Assembly (NCBI GenBank): GCA_029227815.1 | Contig: CP118523.1 | Coordinates: forward strand, 2,294,001-2,358,000 | Source of the DNA: Clostridiaceae bacterium M8S5 | GTDB lineage: Bacteria; Bacillota; Clostridia; Tissierellales; MCWD3 | Direction of reading: 5' to 3' | DNA: 64,000 nucleotides | Part shown: positions 27,214 through 36,777 of the stretch, piece by piece | Position numbering within the stretch: the first letter of the stretch is position 1 | Layout of the letters: each line of letters opens with the position of its first letter | Program-made: the position numbers and the translations under genes | The notes under the pieces: generated by a model | The model's input: only the letters and a program-made list of their open reading frames with translations | The model's database searches: none | Told to the model about the DNA's origin: nothing

Positions 27214-28056
27214 TTATAGATCCTCTAATATAGGAACACCTTCAATAAATTCAGATTCTAATCCCAATCTGCTAAAATAATCTGTCATTCTCATACATGC
27301 AAATTTCTCAGTAGAGTAATGAGTACCACCAATTACGTTTACTTTGTTTACTCGCTCAAATTCATGAACATCTGTAAAAGCTTCACTTGTAATCCCAGTA
27401 ATTAATGTACTAACCCCTTTTGTAAGCATTTCTTCAACAAATTTAACTTCATTACCTCCTCCAGCAATGATTCCAACTTTTTTGCTCGCAACTATATCTT
27501 CTCCATATTTATACAACTTAGTTGGGTGTTTTATTATATGAGATAACATTTCATTTAAATCTGATATATTATCACTCTTTATTTCTCCAATAACCCCACT
27601 CTGAGCACCTCTTGATGAGGCAAACGATTCTATAATATTTATACCCAATTCATTTGCTAATGTCACACTTGTAGAGTATTTACTAAAATTATCCAAAGGT
27701 ACATGAAAACAAAATACTGATATATTTCTCTCTTTGAATATTTCAAGCTGATTTTTATCCATCAAATAAAATGGTGGTGATTTTCTAATATCCCAGTTTG
27801 ATGGATGATGGACAAAAAGCATTGCATTTTCTACATTATCACATATTACCTTTTCCATTACTTCATAAGTAGGGAAGACTGCTGTATACACTTTATTTAC
27901 TTCGTTGGCAAAGTCACATACTACTCCTATGCTTCTATTTTGAAAATTATTGCATACAAATTCCTTTATTTCCGCCATATATTTAAACCAGATGTCTTCC
28001 ATTGCTTTTGTCACAAAATCTTCTTCGAGAATCATATATAGTTCTTTTGCTTTCAT
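27214..28056 (-). CDS. Nif3-like dinuclear metal-centre protein cassette
   Basis: About 280 residues. FVHHPSNWD (metal-binding HH near residue 82) and FHVPLDNF (near 128) correspond to the HHP and HTNLD ligand segments of Nif3/YbgI proteins, and a second HYSTE near the C-terminus completes the site. GTP cyclohydrolase-like or hydrolase functions have been proposed for the family; the role is unsettled. I prefer ATG at 28056 (AAGGAG 9 nt upstream) over the ATG at 28074. Single-gene cassette between A4 and A5. Confidence 0.8.
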   Translation of the reverse strand: MKAKELYMILEEDFVTKAMEDIWFKYMAEIKEFVCNNFQNRSIGVVCDFANEVNKVYTAVFPTYEVMEKVICDNVENAMLFVHHPSNWDIRKSPPFYLMDKNQLEIFKERNISVFCFHVPLDNFSKYSTSVTLANELGINIIESFASSRGAQSGVIGEIKSDNISDLNEMLSHIIKHPTKLYKYGEDIVASKKVGIIAGGGNEVKFVEEMLTKGVSTLITGITSEAFTDVHEFERVNKVNVIGGTHYSTEKFACMRMTDYFSRLGLESEFIEGVPILEDL

Positions 28057-28108
28057 AATTATCCACTCCTTCATCTTAATTTATTCTAATATGCTTATGG
28101 ACAATGTT

Positions 28109-28280
28109 ATCTAACGTTTCGTGTTTACGACGTTTCTCAACCTTAGAAGGAGGTGCTCATGCCCTGCTAAGGGCTAATGCATCGACTGTCCCGACGAGCT
28201 TAGGTTGAGGAATGTGTGAGGGCAATGACCCATGAAGCTTTTTGACCCTTGCCCGAGCGAACGTAAACATATTGTTATAT
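28109..28280 (-). repeat. attC-like repeat A5
   Basis: Cores ATCTAAC (28109-28115) and GTTATAT (28274-28280). L boxes TGTTTACG (about 28122-28129) and CGTAAACA (28262-28269) are fully complementary over 8 bp. Central family I block with GCCCTGCTAAGGGC and TCCCGACGAGCTTAGG, flanked by CTCAACC and GGTTGAGG arms. Confidence 0.88.
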
Positions 28281-28310
28281 GCAGTTATACCAACAGCTCC
28301 AAAGAGATAC

Positions 28311-29219
28311 TTAATTTTTATTAAGTGTTTTACTCCATATTTCCCGAAACTCTGCTATAGAATTATAGCGCTTTTCTCTATCCACTTCAACTGCTTTGAA
28401 GGCAACTTTATAAAGTTGTGTATCCAACTCCCAATTCTCTAACAAACAAGGAATGAATTTATTTTCTTTATACATCTCTTTCATTTCTTTGCCTGAATAT
28501 GTACCGAAAAAATGAAATAGTAAAGCCCCCAATGTAAAGACATTCGTCACCTGATCTATTGTAGCCCCAAATGTATATTCTTCTGGAGATTTTAGACGCT
28601 TAGTTCCCCAAAAATCTGCACCCATATCATTATAAGTTGGTTTTTTCCTAAAAAAATCAATGTCACAGATATAAGTTTTCTTCTTGTTAAAATCATATAA
28701 GATACTACCATCATAAAAATCAACTGCAACATAATCCTTAGACTCCACGTAAGCTAAAAAATCAAATACTACATTAACTGATGCTAGTCTAGATTCTATT
28801 GGTAATTCTTTATATCTAGCAAACGGTGACTTTAGTTTGGGATTCTTAGAATATTTCTCAAAATTCCAGTGATCAAATAGACACTCACCTTCTACCCATT
28901 TAAATACTGAAACATATAAATCATCAAATTCGTAATGTTCAACTAGTTCTATTAAGGATGGATGAGTTATTGTTTCATATATTTTCATTGCATTCTCTAG
29001 TACTTCAACGGCTTGTTTAGGCTCTGTGCTAGATTTCTGAGTCTTAATCCCAGCTATCTTAACAAAGTATCTTTGATTCCCATCACTTATTCCAAAACTG
29101 ATATTCCCTGAGTCATTCTGGTCAAACACGGTAAATACCTTCCCATATTTACTTAGAAATGAGAAATCACGATACTCTCTTACGTTGAAAGTAATATTAT
29201 TTATTTCTTGTGTAACCAT
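28311..29219 (-). CDS. Protein-kinase-like cassette protein
   Basis: 302 residues. It follows the eukaryotic-like kinase plan: a Lys in RYFVKIAG (about 51-55), an E in helix C, VSVFKWVEGECL as hinge region, a catalytic loop YVAVDFYDGSILYD (about 166-180) with Asp and an Asn replaced by Ser, DIDFF in place of DFG, and TIDQVTNVFTLGALLFHFF as the F-helix Asp region. Partly degenerate catalytic residues mean activity is uncertain. GGAGG precedes ATG. It is the first cassette after platform copy 2; ends share GTTATATGCA. Confidence 0.75.
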   Translation of the reverse strand: MVTQEINNITFNVREYRDFSFLSKYGKVFTVFDQNDSGNISFGISDGNQRYFVKIAGIKTQKSSTEPKQAVEVLENAMKIYETITHPSLIELVEHYEFDDLYVSVFKWVEGECLFDHWNFEKYSKNPKLKSPFARYKELPIESRLASVNVVFDFLAYVESKDYVAVDFYDGSILYDFNKKKTYICDIDFFRKKPTYNDMGADFWGTKRLKSPEEYTFGATIDQVTNVFTLGALLFHFFGTYSGKEMKEMYKENKFIPCLLENWELDTQLYKVAFKAVEVDREKRYNSIAEFREIWSKTLNKN

Positions 29220-29320
29220 TAATCATCCTCCATCATATAAATTTTTCATAGCCTCCAGTCCCCATATTCTTTATAAGACCCCAAAAACTACTCTAAAATG
29301 TTTGTATAATTGCATATAAC

Positions 29321-30050
29321 TACTTCATTCCCGACTCATATTAACTCATAATCTATAAAATACATCACTATTGACGACACAAACGTCGCTTATCATATTA
29401 TATAATAAATTATGTATTACTTCCACCCATACCTACAAATATTCTATACCTATAAATACTTATTATCAATAAGAGATATTGTCGAAATCAGTCACTTCAA
29501 TCTTTTATTTCACTACATTCCACCACATCATACGTCCTAATACCATAAAAAAAGCCACAAAATTCAAACTGAACCTCATGACCATTTCTCTAATATTATA
29601 TAATTAAATAATCTGATTCCTATTGCCTTTCTTACTAAAATACCCATCAAACAAATCCCCAAATCTCCATTTAACAGTCATTCTACCTTCATAATTTATA
29701 TAAATACAATCTATAAACAATTCAACCATCTCTCTAGTAAGAGTATCAAAGGATAAAATTTCATTAAAGTCCTCCACTACATCATCACTTTTATCAATAT
29801 TATCTTTCAACACTTTAATCTTTTCTTCTAAAGCATATATCTTATTGTTTATACTTACTTCTCTCTCTTCATAGTCACTTCTCTTTTTCATAAATACATC
29901 TAACGATATACTCTCTGACTTATAATCCTTATAATTAGCTAGTTTCATATTCTGTATCATTCTTAGACTATTTTTATGTGCCTTGATATCTTTTTCATAG
30001 TCTTTTATACCTTTTTCTCTTTGCTTGTTTACTTGACATATCTCTTCTAC
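29321..30050 (-). pseudogene. Platform copy 2: truncated serine recombinase and downstream segment
   Basis: Downstream segment at 29321-29603, then the last 149 codons of a serine recombinase (stop at 29604) closely matching the C-terminus of the intact gene at 41290-42879, e.g. SDDVVEDFNEILSFDTLTRE. The reading frame ends at 30050, where dispersed repeat copy 3 replaces the remaining N-terminal part. Catalytic domain missing, so no activity. The join to the cassette core TAAC (29317-29320) is identical to the other copies. Confidence 0.85.
29441..29469 (-). promoter_or_regulatory. Candidate cassette promoter in platform copy 2
   Basis: Minus strand TTGATA (29464-29469), 17-bp spacer, TAGAAT (29441-29446), pointing into the kinase-like cassette; same boxes as in the other two copies. 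Confidence 0.55.
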
Positions 30051-30092
30051 TAACCGGCTGTCAAGTTAGGGCTAAACTTTTTTATATTATGA
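30051..30092. repeat. Dispersed repeat, copy 3 of 3
   Basis: Begins TAACCGGCTGTCAAGTTAGG like the other copies and directly interrupts the recombinase remnant: the intact gene reads CTCTTCTACTAGTTGGC where this one reads CTCTTCTAC then the repeat. This gives a precise insertion or deletion junction. Confidence 0.7.
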
Positions 30093-30186
30093 GTTAATCT
30101 ACTTAAACCAAATATTTAATCTATATTTAGTCATCAATATTAGTTTTTGTGAATATAAAAGAGTCCTCCTAATATTTGGAAGACTA

Positions 30187-30531
30187 TTATTTTATAAGTT
30201 TTAAGTATATCTCTAAGCTATTCTCTACTTCTTTTTCAACTATAGCTATAAAATCGGAATAATCACCTGTAGTATGAGCCTTATCTAAAGAAGCATAGTA
30301 TTTCATTCTTTCTTCATTTTTAATTACAATTGGTGGATAACCACTTTTCATTAACTCTAAATTCAATAATAACCTTGCTGTTCTTCCATTTCCATCAATA
30401 AACGGATGGATTTTAACAAATTCTCCATGTACTCTTGTAGCTCTCTCTATTGGATGCATATTTTTTGCATCTTTAGAATTATACCATTTTATAAACTTCT
30501 CCATCTCATCATTCAGCAGTACATAATCAGA
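30187..30531 (-). pseudogene. Fic/DOC domain fragment
   Basis: The minus strand retains the C-terminal half of a Fic protein: KIHPFIDGNGRTARLLLNLE carries the HPFx[D/E]GN[G]RxxR motif that transfers AMP to target hydroxyls. The ORF has an ATG at 30504, but similarity continues upstream in frame (YVLLNDEMEKF) to about 30531 and then stops. The N-terminal inhibitory part and much of the fold are missing, so a full-length enzyme is not encoded. Confidence 0.7.
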
Positions 30532-30572
30532 TAGCTAGTGTATTACTTCCAAAAGTATGGCAATATAAAGTA

Positions 30573-31835
30573 TTAAAACTTATTCCACACTTTATATATT
30601 GGGGATAATATTCCAGTACAATCTAACTCATTTTCTATTATATCTTCAAACTTTATTTTACCCAATTTATTTCTACTGAAAATAGACATAAATGAGGTGT
30701 TTACATCCTTTTTAGTAGCTATATAAGTTATTAAACATTCTTTTTTTTCCGTATGCAATTCCGTTGGAATTCCCTTTATATATGCTTCTATATCAGAAGT
30801 AATCCATGATTCTACTAATAATACTATTCCTTCAGCTTCTACTTTTTTGACTTTATTTGCTATCTCTTGCATTATAATAAACTTATCCGATTTATCTTCA
30901 GGAATAGCTAATTGATGTAATATCATTTCATTATCTTTACTCAAAAGAAATAAAATGGGTCTATGATATCCATCCTTAGCTAAAACATTCTTAGCCATTT
31001 CCAGTAAACTTCTCCCAAACTTTTTCAAGTCATCATGTGTAGATGGTAGTTTAATATTATCTTTTTTAATTTTGTATCTTTTTACGGCCTTTTTCACAGT
31101 TTCTTCTTCTAAATATACTTCATGTTCTACAATTTTTTTTGTCTCAAGTGATTTTAATGATAACTGCTTAGTTCTAAAATTATTTGACATCATCATACAG
31201 TCTGGTATTCCTAGAGCACAATAATTCGTTTGAACACGACTATGTAATGTATCACGTATAGAGCAACTTTCAATATTTAAACCAAGCAATGAATGTGCAT
31301 CCTTTACAAGCCGATACATAAACCCATAGCAATATGCTAATGCATCAAGAATCTCGTAATCTGATAAATCATTTACTACCCAGCGTCTTTCAATCTTTAG
31401 AGCATAATCCATTAATATGATTTCATCAGTAATATAATCTTTTTCTCTTAAATAAATAGCAATCATATATTCCGGTATTTCAATTGGAAACTCTATATCA
31501 ACTTTTAAAATTTCTTCATACCCTAAGATGGTGACTCTAGCTATGCTCTTCTTTTCTAAATCTTGTTTATGCACTATCTCAACTCTAGCGCTATTTAACC
31601 ATTTTAAGATAGTATCTTGTTTCATTTTATTTTGCCAGTTATTATACCAATTATCAAAATCCTCAAACTCTGACTTCTCATTTTGTAATGCAAAGGTTAA
31701 ATTTCTAAGAGCTTGAATAGTAGCATTTAAATTAACTCTGAACGCTTCAGGGTCAAAATAATTATCTAGCGTTTGATGCCATAACCTATGACTTTCAAGT
31801 AATCTTCTATGTGTATTTTCTATTTTACATTTCAT
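30573..31835 (-). CDS. Unrecognised 420-aa cassette protein
   Basis: I do not recognise this protein. The first 130 residues are mostly helical and rich in aromatic residues (NWYNNWQNKMKQDTILKWL), the middle has a helical YCYGFMYRLVKDAHSLLGL segment, and the last 130 residues look like an alpha/beta domain (ILFLLSKDNEMILHQLAIP, GIVLLVESWITSDI). No signal peptide or membrane segments. AAAGG precedes ATG. It lies in the array upstream of the Fic fragment with degenerate repeat A6 on its upstream side. Confidence 0.7.
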   Translation of the reverse strand: MKCKIENTHRRLLESHRLWHQTLDNYFDPEAFRVNLNATIQALRNLTFALQNEKSEFEDFDNWYNNWQNKMKQDTILKWLNSARVEIVHKQDLEKKSIARVTILGYEEILKVDIEFPIEIPEYMIAIYLREKDYITDEIILMDYALKIERRWVVNDLSDYEILDALAYCYGFMYRLVKDAHSLLGLNIESCSIRDTLHSRVQTNYCALGIPDCMMMSNNFRTKQLSLKSLETKKIVEHEVYLEEETVKKAVKRYKIKKDNIKLPSTHDDLKKFGRSLLEMAKNVLAKDGYHRPILFLLSKDNEMILHQLAIPEDKSDKFIIMQEIANKVKKVEAEGIVLLVESWITSDIEAYIKGIPTELHTEKKECLITYIATKKDVNTSFMSIFSRNKLGKIKFEDIIENELDCTGILSPIYKVWNKF

Positions 31836-31885
31836 ATTTTCATACCTTTCAATAGTTTAGCCTAAATTTTTTTGCAGTATTCCAC

Positions 31886-31991
31886 TTTTAACGTTTGTCA
31901 ACTTATTTAGGTGCTCATCCCCTGAATAAGGGATGATGCATTGACTTCCCGACGTTTAGATGAAAACATTTCCATTATACTTTATTGTTCC
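31886..31991 (-). repeat. attC-like repeat A6 (degenerate, shortened)
   Basis: TTTTAAC at 31886-31892, then GGTGCTCATCCCCTGAATAAGG and GATGCATTGACTTCCCGACG, clear but shortened echoes of the family I centre. The far core is only GTTCCTT (31985-31991). Confidence 0.45.
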
Positions 31992-32086
31992 TTGTCTGAA
32001 CCTTCACAAATCCATCAATATAGGCTGTAAAATCACATATTCCACCCGTAATATATCACTTACAATCTTTAATATACCTATGCATA

Positions 32087-32671
32087 TTATGAAATAAGAG
32101 GAAATCTCCTTTTCTTTCCTACATTTTTTAAATTTTTTTTATACTTTTCAAATAAATGACCTTTATAATAACATTCTATATCTACCGTTTCTTCATCTTT
32201 ATTTACTTCATAATATACTCCTAATATATAACCACAGACATGTCTTGGAAATGCCTCTCCTTCCCAATACCATACTTCATTAGTACTCGTTGATTTTGTT
32301 AAAGCTCTTAGCCTATCTCGATCATTATCTTTCTCACTTTCATTTTGATAACTTTTTTTCATTTCAATTGCAATTAAATTATCCTGTTCATGAATCTCAC
32401 CTCTACTGTGAATAAGAATATCGCATTTAATATTTATAATTTTCATCTTTCCATCGATTATTGTCTTAACTTTACCACAATTTCTATTATATTCAACATC
32501 TACATGATACATATCCAATTTAATCCTCTTTAATTCTTCTTCCAAATAGGATTTTAAAGTTCCACATATACATGGCTCAGATACATCTGTTTTAATTAAG
32601 GACCAACCTTCTATTAAAAACCTATTATTAGCTATATTGAATAACTTTTTCATTTTCTTCAAAGAATACAT
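32087..32671 (-). CDS. Small PD-(D/E)XK nuclease-like protein
   Basis: 194 residues. KCDILIHSRGE (about 81-91) followed by NLIAIEMKKSY (about 97-107) gives the D ... E-x-K pattern of PD-(D/E)XK nucleases, with preceding Glu residues in the first helix (YLEEELKRI). No DNA-binding domain is obvious. Stand-alone small members occur in mobile arrays; no specific function can be given. GAGAGG precedes ATG. Confidence 0.6.
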   Translation of the reverse strand: MYSLKKMKKLFNIANNRFLIEGWSLIKTDVSEPCICGTLKSYLEEELKRIKLDMYHVDVEYNRNCGKVKTIIDGKMKIINIKCDILIHSRGEIHEQDNLIAIEMKKSYQNESEKDNDRDRLRALTKSTSTNEVWYWEGEAFPRHVCGYILGVYYEVNKDEETVDIECYYKGHLFEKYKKNLKNVGKKRRFPLIS

Positions 32672-32765
32672 ACTTACCTCTCATTCACTTGATTTATCTC
32701 AATTTATTGTTCAATACCTCTAATTTAAATTACTTATAAAAAAGTGTGATTCTATCATCTATAGT

Positions 32766-32891
32766 GCTTCGTAGACACCATTGAACTTACCAGCTAATAG
32801 CTGCAAGCTAGAAAACTCCAATAATAACTCGTTTAGTGAACCGAGCGTGCTAAAACAATTCTCAACGTTTTTGCCATAGCTTGAGAAAACT
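32766..32891 (-). repeat. attC-like repeat A7 (heavily decayed, family II)
   Basis: GTAGACACCATTGAACTTAC then CAGCTAATAGCTGCAAG and CGTTTAGTGAACCGAGCG parallel the family II centre (GACGCCATTGAGCTTACAAC ... CTCGGTTAGTGAA). No convincing core boxes remain. Confidence 0.35.
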
Positions 32892-32985
32892 TTAATTCTA
32901 TGTTAATTCGCTAATATATACAAACCAATATTTAATATATAATTACTGTAGGATTGAAGTAAAATCCTCAATCCCATCGCTAGCA

Positions 32986-33891
32986 TTAATATATAAGTTT
33001 ATCTAAAGAATCGTCATCCATTCCACGCCCAATATAAAACCCTTTAATTACATTATGATACTCATCCAAGTAACTTTCATCTTCCATTGTTTTTTGATAA
33101 ATAAAATTATATTTCCAATCCTCTGTATCTTTGTCTAATTTATTGTATAGCTCCTTTTTACTTACTGCATATTTTTCTTTTCCTTTTTCATTAATGTATG
33201 CGTGCTCTTTTTTTTGTCTCTCCAATATTACTCTTTTTAAATATTGGTCTGCCGAAAACAAATAATTTTTTCTAACAATTCTTTTTGGAGTAAGCAATAT
33301 CTTCATATCTTCATATTTATAGCAGGGCTCTTTAATATTTATCCATGAAGATGACTTTGTATCCCATGTATAAAATGAATCAGTTGAGTTAGCTCTAATA
33401 CCATATGATTTTAGTTGCTCTAATGTATAGTCGTTTAATTGTTTATGTATAATATTAGTAATCAAATCTGATAATCCATCTTCATTGAATCCCTTAATTA
33501 GAATAGGTAAATCAATTACATTTGAAATATTGTGAATTTTTTCGACTAAGTCTTCTAATCCTCTAAAAGTATCTACTAATCCATCTTGCGTCTTTCCGTG
33601 CCCATTCCGTCCATTTCCATACCCAAGTTTAGTATAATTAACTTCTTTTGCATGAGAAAGTAACCTCTTCTTCATATAATAATTATCTTCTCTATACGCT
33701 CGGTATAAAGATTCGAAAAATTTATCAATTATATCTATAGCTGACTTACACCACTTATCATTGTTTAAAGATAAAAGAATTGGATCAATAAATAATTTTT
33801 GATCCTTTAAAAGGTTGACATCCACAAAATTGAATTTGGAATGATTTGGTTTCTTTATTTTGATAATACTTGAAACATGGAACTTTTCCAT
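32986..33891 (-). CDS. Unrecognised 302-aa cassette protein
   Basis: I do not recognise this family. It is rich in charged and aromatic residues, with LKDQKLFIDPILLSLNNDKW (about 25-45) and a conserved-looking glycine-rich patch YGNGRNGHGKTQDGLVDTF (about 90-108). No membrane segments. The start at ATG 33891 is supported by GGAGG 8 nt upstream; an upstream GTG would place that site inside the gene. Similar stand-alone proteins of about 300 residues occur among defence genes, but I cannot assign a function. Confidence 0.65.
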   Translation of the reverse strand: MEKFHVSSIIKIKKPNHSKFNFVDVNLLKDQKLFIDPILLSLNNDKWCKSAIDIIDKFFESLYRAYREDNYYMKKRLLSHAKEVNYTKLGYGNGRNGHGKTQDGLVDTFRGLEDLVEKIHNISNVIDLPILIKGFNEDGLSDLITNIIHKQLNDYTLEQLKSYGIRANSTDSFYTWDTKSSSWINIKEPCYKYEDMKILLTPKRIVRKNYLFSADQYLKRVILERQKKEHAYINEKGKEKYAVSKKELYNKLDKDTEDWKYNFIYQKTMEDESYLDEYHNVIKGFYIGRGMDDDSLDKLIY

Positions 33892-33906
33892 TGATTGCAC
33901 CTCCAC

Positions 33907-34221
33907 TATAAATACTGTTAATATCTTAGAAATCTACTATTAGTTAACATACTCCTAAAATCTTAAATAATATCGAATAATATTTTATAGAACATAATTT
34001 TCTCTAGAAAATAATATTGGTAATAATAATTATAACATAATAATCCATAATTGTCATATTAACCTTTGTTTTTTGCCTTCTACAGTAATACTTATTTATT
34101 ATTACCTACCATCCACGGGATTTGAGAAAGTGGAAGAACAATTCCACATAAGCTTTTCTTTTTTATAATTTATAGTATAGTTCATTATACTTCACAAGTA
34201 GATAAGTATATAACTAGTTCA
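33907..34221. other. Non-coding gap inside the cassette array
   Basis: About 315 bp, very AT-rich. I find no gene, no clear attC-like repeat and no convincing terminator. A repeat may have been lost here. Confidence 0.4.
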
Positions 34222-35305
34222 TTATAATCCATAGTGCAGTTCTCTATGGCAATTTGGACACACTGCGATTGCATTATCTACTGTATCGGTGCCACCTTCT
34301 GCAAGTGGAACATTATGATGTACTTCCAAATATGGAGAATTATCACTTGCTCTATGGAAAGGTGCTTTACTACCACATTTTTCACAATATCCATTAGCTC
34401 TTTCAAGGACTTCGACAATTACATCTGGATTTCTTTTATAAACGGTTGTCTTTACAACCATAGATTCAGGCTTTGAAATCGCATTTCTTAATCTTTCTTT
34501 CCTTTTATAACTATTGTCACTTCTGCTTACATCAACTGATTTATCAATTTCTAGCTGATACTCTCTCAATGTTTTATATAGCTGAGTTTGAGTAAAGCTA
34601 ACAAGATACATATTACCACCAATACTCTCAAAGAACATTTTAGGTCTTTTACTAAATTCTACATCCTTTATCCGTATAATTTCGTAATACTCAAAGTAGC
34701 GCTTTTTTAATAGTACCGATAGCTCTTTATCCCAGAAGATTCTAGTTCTCCCCAAACTACTAGCCTCTCTAGTGATTTTAGCTTTGTATTTCTTATTTTC
34801 GTAAAGCAAAATCAAGTCAACATTCTCTCCATTTATAATATTTTCAACATTGAAATAAGTACTCATTCCTTTAGGTATACCCGAACCATGATAATCAAAT
34901 GATGACTTATCAAGTTCTTTAGCCATAATTGCTGGTGAAATGACTTCCCAAGAATCAAATCGCCTTGAATAGCCATAAGAACTATATACTTTGAGTCTAG
35001 ATATTATATTTTCAAAATCTTGCTCATCATATCTTAGCGATTCAATTGCTTCTCGTAATGTATTATTTTTAAAAATCCCCTTAAAGTCTTTTTTTATGCT
35101 AAAGTCGGTGTAAAATCCCCATCGACTGGTATCCTTTACTTTTAATGTCATCTAGTGAAAGTATATTTTTATCCATCCATCTATGACTTCTACTCTCAAA
35201 CAAGTACGTATATACACATTTATTTCTTTGCCTTTCCGTATATAAATTGAATTCTCTAGATCTACTCGAATAATTCAATTTTGGAACTTTAATAATGTTT
35301 TTCAC
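34222..35305 (-). pseudogene. HNH endonuclease, split by a frameshift
   Basis: The main ORF (34222-35151, 309 aa) ends in an HNH domain: YCEKCGSKAPF, LEVHHNVPLAEGG, DNAIAVCPNCHRELHYG, with CxxC pairs for zinc and HH for metal. A second ORF at 35099-35305 (MKNIIKVPKLNYSSRSREFN...) overlaps it in another frame and ends GYQSMGILHRL. The text would join smoothly to DFKGIFKNNTLREAIE of the main ORF. The A-run near 35095-35105 and a nearby TAG suggest a frameshift. The downstream part alone still holds the nuclease domain and might be active. Confidence 0.6.
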
Positions 35306-35362
35306 TCCCAGCCTCCTCAGTCATGTTACTATATAATTCAATATCCAAAGTCAGTCATTATG

Positions 35363-35492
35363 GTACGGTTCAACCCCTTTTGCTCAATGGTTATGGGTCA
35401 CACATAATTCGATGTTACATCAGCCACGAAATTGATGTGGGTAATGCGTTCCTAGGAACCCCATCTCTCCCTTTACAACGATGCTGTATTGG
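35363..35492 (-). repeat. attC-like repeat A9 (decayed, family II)
   Basis: GCTCAATGGTTATGGG, then CGAAATTGATGTGGGTAATGC and CCCTTTACAACGATGCTG follow the family II order seen at 25714-25877. Core boxes are not conserved. Confidence 0.4.
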
Positions 35493-35517
35493 CGGCTGAA
35501 GTAACGTTTTCATTTTC

Positions 35518-36624
35518 TCACTCAAGTAAGGAAAAAAAATAATCACCATATGCTTTCCATAAAAACTCATAGTCACCATCTAAACTGAATAGGATTTCTT
35601 TTCCTCCAATTGGTGTGTTATATACTCCATGCTTCGCTTTTGCATTATTAGAAATGTCATACCTCCAACTCTTTCCTTTTTTAGATTTTGGATATAACAA
35701 ACTCTTGAAGTCCGTCATTAATAAAAGTATTCCTTTATCTGAAACAGAATTTAACTCATATTGCTCTAATAAATATAAATCAAAATATACATCTTTCATG
35801 AAAATATCTGTTGCACCGCGTTTTCCTCCAGAAGACGCATATTCACGATAACACTTCATTTCAATCGCAATTTTATATGAATTTTCTCTTTCGATAATAT
35901 TTACCAATAAGTCAATATTCCTATTTCGCCTATTTATGTTTACACCTGTTTCTAACTCAATTTCAACTTTTTCAGAGCGCTTAAATATATGCAGTGGCAA
36001 TAACTGTTGTAAAACATGAGCATAATGCAATTGAAGTGAAGCTTCTTTATTTATAGATATAAGACCACCATTAACTTTATTAGCTAATATATGCCATGCT
36101 TGTCTTATACAGTTTTCAATTCTTCCAATAAATTCTTTGCTAACTTGTTCTGTTCCATGAGAATCATTTACTTCATTTAAATCTGTACCAGATGATATCA
36201 TTTCTATTTCTTCATTTATACACTTAAAGTTCAATTTGGAATACACTCTTTTATGCCATTCAACTATTTCTTTTATAGACTCTTTTTTTAAATGTAATTT
36301 AATTATTCCCGAAGGAATTACATCGGGAATTTCTCTCATTCCATTGAACTCATTTAACTGAGTAACACGTCTTAGAGAACCCTTTGCCTTCAAATAATTA
36401 TATGTATTGTTGGTATGATCACCATTACACCATTGGCTGATTCTTGCATTTTCAATATTCTTATTACACAATTGGCTAGCCAGCATTTGGATTTCTTTTT
36501 GTTTTAACCAAGGTGAAAATGAAGAACTTTCTGTATACCTTTCAAAAGATAATATTACTGATGACAACCAAACAGCTGTTGGAACACTATCTGTTATACA
36601 TTTCTTTGGTTCAATATTACTCAT
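35518..36624 (-). CDS. PD-(D/E)XK nuclease-like cassette protein
   Basis: About 368 residues from ATG at 36624, which has GAGAGGG just upstream; the longer frame to 36738 lacks a ribosome site. A nuclease-like region sits around residues 235-265: RNIDLLVNIIERENSYKIAI then EMKCYRE, giving D ... E-x-K. A further acidic/aromatic block (DIFMKDVYFDLYLLEQYEL) follows. The N-terminal half is helical. Likely a restriction-type nuclease or effector; it may work with the FRG protein encoded 153 bp upstream, since no repeat separates the two. Confidence 0.6.
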   Translation of the reverse strand: MSNIEPKKCITDSVPTAVWLSSVILSFERYTESSSFSPWLKQKEIQMLASQLCNKNIENARISQWCNGDHTNNTYNYLKAKGSLRRVTQLNEFNGMREIPDVIPSGIIKLHLKKESIKEIVEWHKRVYSKLNFKCINEEIEMISSGTDLNEVNDSHGTEQVSKEFIGRIENCIRQAWHILANKVNGGLISINKEASLQLHYAHVLQQLLPLHIFKRSEKVEIELETGVNINRRNRNIDLLVNIIERENSYKIAIEMKCYREYASSGGKRGATDIFMKDVYFDLYLLEQYELNSVSDKGILLLMTDFKSLLYPKSKKGKSWRYDISNNAKAKHGVYNTPIGGKEILFSLDGDYEFLWKAYGDYFFSLLE

Positions 36625-36777
36625 TTTAACCCTCTCTTTCTTTATGTTCTTAGCTATTTTGAGCTCTAATAATTTCGTATTGTCTACGTTCACTTTAACT
36701 CTTAAATTCTCCCCAAAATAAAATAAATGTGGAAGCAAACGACAATATGTTACTATACGAATTTTTAACGGAACACA

